Positions 58,869 to 64,000 of a stretch of 64,000 nt of DNA are shown piece after piece. Origin of the DNA: Oscillospiraceae bacterium. Its GTDB lineage: Bacteria; Bacillota; Clostridia; Oscillospirales; CAG-272. The stretch lies in the NCBI GenBank assembly GCA_015064445.1, contig SVSE01000007.1, positions 31,828-95,827 on the forward strand, given 5' to 3'. Each line of letters begins with the position of its first letter. Position 1 is the stretch's first letter. A program made the position numbers and the translations under genes. The notes under the pieces are model-generated. The model did not search any database. It was given only the letters and a program-made list of their open reading frames with translations, and was not told the DNA's origin.

Positions 58869-60233
58869 ATGCCGGGCTATGCAAATTATAAAAAACTATA
58901 TATTGAGGAGTACAAAACTCTTTTCGACGAGGGCTTTGATGTTGAAAAATACATAGTTAATGATGAAAAAAGCGACAAATTTGCACCTAATCCTCAAAAT
59001 ATAGATAACTATCCCGAAACGGATGATTTTTGGCAAAGGCCTTATGAAAATCTTGCCAAGATAATGGATACGGGCGATATTCGAGAGGGCTATCCATACG
59101 TTGAGCCAAACGATTTTGACTCCATTATGGCACAGGCAATCGAAGCTCCCGAGCTTTTTCCACTCTCCGACGAGGAGTATGAGAAGAGAATATACGGTGC
59201 CTTTTACGGTAGATGCGCCTCGGTAATTCTCGGAAAACCTCTTGAAATGGGACTTTCAAAGGAATTTATTAAGAAATATCTTGAAAGCGTTGATGCGTAT
59301 CCGTTAAACGACTTCGTGCCCGAATATTCCGAAAAGCTTGATTACCGACTTCGTGGGGACTGTGTGTATAGCACAAAAGGGAATGTGAAGTTCGCCCAAT
59401 CCGACGACGATATTCATTATACGCTTTTAGGACTTCGCTTTATCGAAATCTTTGGCTTTGAAATCGAGCCTTGGAAGGTGCTCAAAAACTGGGCGGATAA
59501 TATTCCGTATCTTTGGTGCTGGTGCGCCTCAAGAGTGGCTTATTATCACTATGTTTGCGATAAAATTCCACACGAAAAAATCCCATATACAATAAACCCT
59601 TGGAGAGAGTGCATTGACGGTCAAATAAGAACAGATATTTGGGGATACGTTTTCCCTGCACAGCAAAAAAAGGCTTGCTATTATGCGCACAAGGATACCT
59701 CGGTAACGCTTACTAAAAACGGTATTTACGGTGGAATGTTCGTTGCAGGTGCGCTCGCAGGCGCGCTCTCAAAAAATCCAACTGTCGATAAAATAATCGA
59801 CTCAGGACTTGCCTCTATTCCTAAAAAATCAAGACTTTTCGAGGCTATCAGCCTTGTAAGAGAATGGTATCGTGAAACACCAAATTGGGACGTTGTATCC
59901 GATAAAATTCTTGAAAAATACGGTTATCTTCCATGCGAGGCTACAATCAATAATATGGCAATGGTTGCGCTCGGAATTATAGCTGGTGAGCTCAATTATA
60001 CAAAGAGCATAACTATAGCTACAATGACCGGTCTTGACACCGACTGTAACGCGGGAACTGTTGGTAGCATTGTCGGCGCAGCCGTGGGAATTGACGCTAT
60101 TGAAAAGCGTTGGATCGAGCCTCTAAACGACACTATAAAAAGTGCGGTTGCGTGCTTCGGAGATTGTAAGATTAGCGACATTTGCAAGCGAATTTTAAGT
60201 GCAAAAATAAAAGCCGATAAATTAGAGAAGTGA
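58869..60233 (+). CDS. ADP-ribosylglycohydrolase family protein
   Basis: YEKRIYGAFYGRCASVILGKPLEMGLSKEFI; C-terminal MTGLDTDCNAGTVGSIVGAAVGIDAIEKRW. Confidence 0.88.
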   Translation: MPGYANYKKLYIEEYKTLFDEGFDVEKYIVNDEKSDKFAPNPQNIDNYPETDDFWQRPYENLAKIMDTGDIREGYPYVEPNDFDSIMAQAIEAPELFPLSDEEYEKRIYGAFYGRCASVILGKPLEMGLSKEFIKKYLESVDAYPLNDFVPEYSEKLDYRLRGDCVYSTKGNVKFAQSDDDIHYTLLGLRFIEIFGFEIEPWKVLKNWADNIPYLWCWCASRVAYYHYVCDKIPHEKIPYTINPWRECIDGQIRTDIWGYVFPAQQKKACYYAHKDTSVTLTKNGIYGGMFVAGALAGALSKNPTVDKIIDSGLASIPKKSRLFEAISLVREWYRETPNWDVVSDKILEKYGYLPCEATINNMAMVALGIIAGELNYTKSITIATMTGLDTDCNAGTVGSIVGAAVGIDAIEKRWIEPLNDTIKSAVACFGDCKISDICKRILSAKIKADKLEK

Positions 60234-60257
60234 TTTCAAAAATTCTTTATATAAAAC

Positions 60258-60290
60258 AAAAAATCGCAAATTTTAAATTTGCGATTTTTT
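60258..60290. terminator. Rho-independent terminator
   Basis: AAAAAATCGCAAATTTTAAATTTGCGATTTTTT. Confidence 0.75.
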
Positions 60291-60309
60291 AAATTCTAAA
60301 ATTCAATAA

Positions 60310-61260
60310 TTATTTATTTACGATATTCGTAGGCGCTCCGTCAAGATATGCTTTTATGTTGGAAAGAACTGTGTTAAAGCACCTCATTCTTGACTCGAAT
60401 GAGCCCCACGCCATATGAGGAGTCAGCGATACGTTTTTAAGCCCGTAAAGCTTTTCAAATGGATGTTCGTTTGGTAATGGCTCAACCGAAAATACATCAC
60501 AGCCCATACCACCGATTTTGCCCTCTAAAATTGCATCGGCAACAGCGCCCTCGTCCCAAATTGCACCACGCGCAACATTGATTATGATTGCGTCGCGCTT
60601 CATAAGTGAAAGCTCGCGTTTTCCTATCATACTTCTTGTCGCATCACTTAACGGGCAGTGAATTGTGATAATGTCGCTTTCTCTTAAAAGTGTATCTAAA
60701 TCGACACACTCATAGCCCTCAATTTTTGTGCGCTTGTTCACAAGTAATTTACAGCCAAACGCCTCTGCAACCTTGCCAACTGCACGACCGATATTTCCAA
60801 AGCCGATAATGCCCCAGGTTTTTCCCGAAATCTCGTGATAAACGGGAACAAGACAATTCGCATTGCCTCCTCTTGTATATTCGCCACTCGACACATTGTC
60901 CTCATATTCTCTTAAATGCGTCAAAAGAGAGCACACCATCGACACAGTAACCTGCGCCACGCAATCGCTCGAATAAGCAGGAGTATTAGCGACCAAAATT
61001 CCTCGACCTTTGCAATATTCAATGTCGATATTGTCAAAGCCTGTCGCAGTTTCGCAAATAAGCTTGAGATTTTTCGCTCCCTCAAGCACCTCACGCACCA
61101 TCTTAACCTTGTTTACTATAACAATGTCAGCATCTCGAAGTCGCTCTGATGCCTCGGCTTGACTTGTTTTTTCGTATTTGATAACCTCTCCATACCTTTC
61201 AGCACCAGTTAGGTCAAGGTCGTAGCCAAGAGTCGCATAATCCAAAATAACAATTTTCAT
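60310..61260 (-). CDS. D-2-hydroxyacid dehydrogenase
   Basis: WGIIGFGNIGRAVGKVAEAFGCKLLV; ITIHCPLSDATRSMIGKRELSLMKRDAIIINVARGAIWDEGAVADAI. Confidence 0.94.
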   Translation of the reverse strand: MKIVILDYATLGYDLDLTGAERYGEVIKYEKTSQAEASERLRDADIVIVNKVKMVREVLEGAKNLKLICETATGFDNIDIEYCKGRGILVANTPAYSSDCVAQVTVSMVCSLLTHLREYEDNVSSGEYTRGGNANCLVPVYHEISGKTWGIIGFGNIGRAVGKVAEAFGCKLLVNKRTKIEGYECVDLDTLLRESDIITIHCPLSDATRSMIGKRELSLMKRDAIIINVARGAIWDEGAVADAILEGKIGGMGCDVFSVEPLPNEHPFEKLYGLKNVSLTPHMAWGSFESRMRCFNTVLSNIKAYLDGAPTNIVNK

Positions 61261-61766
61261 TTCAAAAGCCCCTTTCTTGTCTTGTAATCAGGCAAAATTT
61301 CCTCAACAAATGACCAAAACTGACGCGAGTGATTCAAAAATTTAAGATGCGCAAGCTCGTGCACAACGACATAATCAATCGCCTCCAAGGGATATCTTGC
61401 AAGCCTGCACGAAAAATTAATGCGTCCCTTCTCAGAACAGCTACCAAATCTCGTTCTTGCCTCATTTATCGAAATGTGAGTAGGAGTAACACCCATAATA
61501 GAGGAATAGTGCGCAACTCTTTCTGGCAAAATTTCACGCGCCCTCGCTTTTAAGCGAGAAATCTCCTCCCTTGATGGCTCGGGGTATCTTTGCGCCCTTG
61601 ATTTTTGACTCTCTAAATGCTTTTGAATCCAAGCACTATGAGATGCCACAAAATCCTCAATTCGCTTTTTTGAAGCTCCAATAGGCGCTCTTACAACAAC
61701 CTCGCAGGTCCTCGTTATCTGAATGGCGATGGTTTTTCTTTTTGAATATATAATTTTGTATTCCAT
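61257..61766 (-). CDS. YgjP-like (DUF45) metallopeptidase
   Basis: RFGSCSEKGRINFSCRLARYPLEAIDYVVVHELAHLKFLNHSRQFWSFVEEILPDYKTRKGLL; start at MEYKIIYSKRKT. Confidence 0.9.
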   Translation of the reverse strand: MEYKIIYSKRKTIAIQITRTCEVVVRAPIGASKKRIEDFVASHSAWIQKHLESQKSRAQRYPEPSREEISRLKARAREILPERVAHYSSIMGVTPTHISINEARTRFGSCSEKGRINFSCRLARYPLEAIDYVVVHELAHLKFLNHSRQFWSFVEEILPDYKTRKGLLK

Positions 61767-61901
61767 TACACCACCTCTAAAAATTGTACCATAAAGCGAA
61801 AAAAATGTCAATAATATGGCGTGTATAACTTATATAACCTCTTGAAAAATAAAAAGCTTTATGCTATACTTTATTGAGAAAACCACTGAAAGGAGAGAGC
61901 T

Positions 61902-62369
61902 ATGGCTGAAAAATCAGTAAAGGTAATCGCACAAAACAAAAAAGCATATCACGATTACTTCGTCGTTGAACGCTATGAGGCAGGCATAGAGCTCTTCGGC
62001 ACAGAGGTGAAATCCGTGAGGGCAGGACAGGTCAATCTTAAGGACTCGTTTTGTAAGGTTTATAATGGAGAGCTTTTAGCTCTCGGTATTCATATAAGCC
62101 CATATGAGCACGGAAATATTTATAACAAGGACCCACTTCGCTATAAGCGCCTTCTTATGCATAAGCGTGAGATCTTGAAGCTAAATAGTGCAATAAACGC
62201 AGATGGCTATTCGCTTATACCATTGTCACTTTATTTTTCAGGCTCAAGAGTTAAGGTTGAGCTTGGGCTTTGTAAGGGCAAGAAGCTTTATGATAAGCGA
62301 GAAAGCGATGCGAAGCGCTCGGCACAAAGGACAATTGAAAGAACAGTAAAGGGACAAAGAGAGGACTAA
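61902..62369 (+). CDS. smpB: SsrA-binding protein SmpB
   Basis: IAQNKKAYHDYFVVERYEAGIELFGTEVKSVRAGQVNLKDSFCKV; KLYDKRESDAKRSAQRTIER. Confidence 0.97.
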   Translation: MAEKSVKVIAQNKKAYHDYFVVERYEAGIELFGTEVKSVRAGQVNLKDSFCKVYNGELLALGIHISPYEHGNIYNKDPLRYKRLLMHKREILKLNSAINADGYSLIPLSLYFSGSRVKVELGLCKGKKLYDKRESDAKRSAQRTIERTVKGQRED

Positions 62370-62370
62370 T

Positions 62371-63264
62371 ATGAGAAGCTATATTATTTATTTGATGGAC
62401 GAGCTTGGTTTTGATAAGGAAGCGCAGGAGTCACTCCTTGCAGATTTTGATAAAATCGAGGCAAATGAGGAAGCAAAAAAGGAATTTTACGATTGTATTG
62501 CAAGCTATGAGGCTGATATAAATGTCAACTATGGCACACTTTTGACAAATGCCGAAAAAGCAGGCGAAAAGGCAGGCGTGCATAAATATAGCGCAGGACT
62601 TCTCGTGTTTATGTGTATGTCAAAGCACTTGAAGGCTTGCTATGAAAAGGAGAATATCGACCTTCAAATTTGGCACGACAGTATGCTTGACCTTAAATGG
62701 AAGCTTTGGGAATGCAAGGCAGTTAAGGGAATTTGGGGCTCATTCGTTGCTTGGTGGTTCCCAGGCTTCTTTAATATGACAAGATTTGCTCTTGGTAGAT
62801 TGCAATTCGACTTTGCAAGATATGGCAACACCTATAAGGACGAGGAATTCGACCTAAAGCCTGACGATATGATAATCGGCGTACATATTCCAAGAACAAT
62901 GACTCCATTTGACAAGGCATCAAGAGATGACGCATATGCTAAGGCAAGGGAATTCTTTGCACCAAGGCTTAATGGCGCACCAATGATTTTCACCTGTTAT
63001 AGCTGGCTCTTGTATCCTGCATATAGAGATATCATTCCTGAAAAGTCAAATACTCGCTCATTTATGGATGATTTCAAAATAATCGGTCAATACGATGATA
63101 AAGAGGGCGAATATAATGATGCTTGGCGTCTTTTCGATATGGATCAGCCAAAGGATTTGAATGACTATCCCGAAAACACCTCGCTCCGTCGCGCAATCAA
63201 GAAATATCTTCTTGACGGTGGCAGAACAGGCGAGGGCTTGGGCATCTTTAAAATGGAATATTAA
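62371..63264 (+). CDS. Acyltransferase-domain-containing protein (DUF5596-like)
   Basis: MIIGVHIPRTMTPFDKASRDDAYAKAREFFAPRLNGAPMIFTCYSWLLYPAYRDIIPEKSN; starts 2 bp after smpB stop. Confidence 0.68.
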   Translation: MRSYIIYLMDELGFDKEAQESLLADFDKIEANEEAKKEFYDCIASYEADINVNYGTLLTNAEKAGEKAGVHKYSAGLLVFMCMSKHLKACYEKENIDLQIWHDSMLDLKWKLWECKAVKGIWGSFVAWWFPGFFNMTRFALGRLQFDFARYGNTYKDEEFDLKPDDMIIGVHIPRTMTPFDKASRDDAYAKAREFFAPRLNGAPMIFTCYSWLLYPAYRDIIPEKSNTRSFMDDFKIIGQYDDKEGEYNDAWRLFDMDQPKDLNDYPENTSLRRAIKKYLLDGGRTGEGLGIFKMEY

Positions 63265-63344
63265 AATTTAAAAATTCAAAAACTCAAAAATTCAACCACA
63301 AATAGTGCGTGAGCACAATGTGTTGCCTAATAGGCGCGAACCAA

Positions 63345-63487
63345 CCTTAAACCTAATTTTTATTCTTGTTAAAAGTACGATTCTTACTTTGAAAAATTAG
63401 GTTTAAGGCGTCCTGCGATTTCGAGTAGCCAAATTCGGTATAGAACAAGGCAAAAAATCGCAGTCAATTAGGCAATTTACAAGATTT
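63345..63487. repeat. MITE-related segment, copy C, upstream of tmRNA
   Basis: Perfect 17-bp inverted repeat CCTTAAACCTAATTTTT (63345-63361) / AAAAATTAGGTTTAAGG (63392-63408); GC.ATTTCGAGTA.GCCAA...ACAAGGCA.AAAATCG.AGTCAATTA..CAATTTACAAGATTT shared with 12661-12739. Confidence 0.75.
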
Positions 63488-63491
63488 ATTC

Positions 63492-63880
63492 GGGTCTGTA
63501 AGGGCTTCGACGGGGATTTTGAGGTACGATAAGCGTGGCGGGCTGGCTAATCCCGTATAATGGCTAAATTAAAAATTAAACGACAACAGAACTGTTGCTA
63601 TGGCTGCCTAACTAATTGCCCCTTGGGCGATTAGTGGCAGTGCTGTGGCTTTTTAGCCACCCGTCTCCCCAAGGAGCACCACGACCTTGGCTGAGGCGTC
63701 AAACAGTGGTAAATGTGCATCGGTTGTTGCGCTTGAGCCGATCACACAAAAAAGCGCTACCGAATCGAATAGCCTGTTAATCGGCGCTTCGATAAGGGAA
63801 TTTTAAAAGATTAACTGTCCACGAAGAAGGTTGTGCTAACGGATTTTCGGACGCGGGTTCAACTCCCGCCAGATCCACCA
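63492..63880 (+). ncRNA. ssrA: Transfer-messenger RNA (tmRNA)
   Basis: GGGTCTGTAAGGGCTTCGACGGGGATT 5' end, tag ORF ending NDNRTVAMAA-stop, TTCAACTCCCGCCAGATCCACCA 3' end; 5' GGGTCTG pairs with CAGATCC. Confidence 0.96.
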
Positions 63881-63884
63881 AATT

Positions 63885-63914
63885 AAGTGGACGGCATTAT
63901 TGCTGTCCACTTTT
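63885..63914 (+). terminator. Rho-independent terminator after tmRNA
   Basis: AAGTGGACGGCATTATTGCTGTCCACTTTT. Confidence 0.75.
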
Positions 63915-64000
63915 AATATTTCAGGGCAAAAATTGATAAAAAACGCAAAAAATCTGCCTTTTTACTGCTTTTTCAGAAGTATTTTGCCTTTCTCCAACAT

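Noticed and set aside
1-64000. Prophage, transposase, toxin-antitoxin, BGC or anti-phage defence island
   Set aside because: No integrase, transposase, phage structural genes, NRPS/PKS, RiPP core or recognised defence proteins were found in the ORFs.

Overview
This 64 kb window looks like a chromosomal segment of an endospore-forming, low-GC Firmicute (Clostridia-type). The evidence is spoVA, spoVB, SleB and SleC-like genes, Clostridia-type leaders, and TTGACA/TATAAT promoters. Most of the content is housekeeping: argJ(partial)-argB-argD-argF, efp, spoVAC/AD/AE, clpC, queT behind a preQ1-I riboswitch, rnhA, rpsF-ssb-rpsR, rpsT, rpoB-rpoC, asnA, trkA-trkH, gdhA, smpB and ssrA (tmRNA), plus tRNA-Lys(UUU) and tRNA-Leu(UAG). 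Accessory content consists of large secreted modular proteins: a tandem paralog pair with a shared C-terminal domain, a BspA-LRR/dockerin/CotH protein, and a polysaccharide deacetylase lipoprotein. I saw no transposase, prophage, CRISPR array or canonical defence system. The most unusual material is small non-coding repeat DNA: (i) a MITE-like family with terminal inverted repeats and possible TA flanks, one copy forming the 3' end and stop codon of argB and a related piece abutting tmRNA; (ii) a direct repeat / palindrome / direct repeat element after argF; (iii) an array of mini-hairpins joined by ATATCGA linkers, filling the gap between two convergent genes. The (Cys-Asp)n protein after efp is the most unusual protein feature. 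No database search was possible, so family names are from recognition of the translated sequence.
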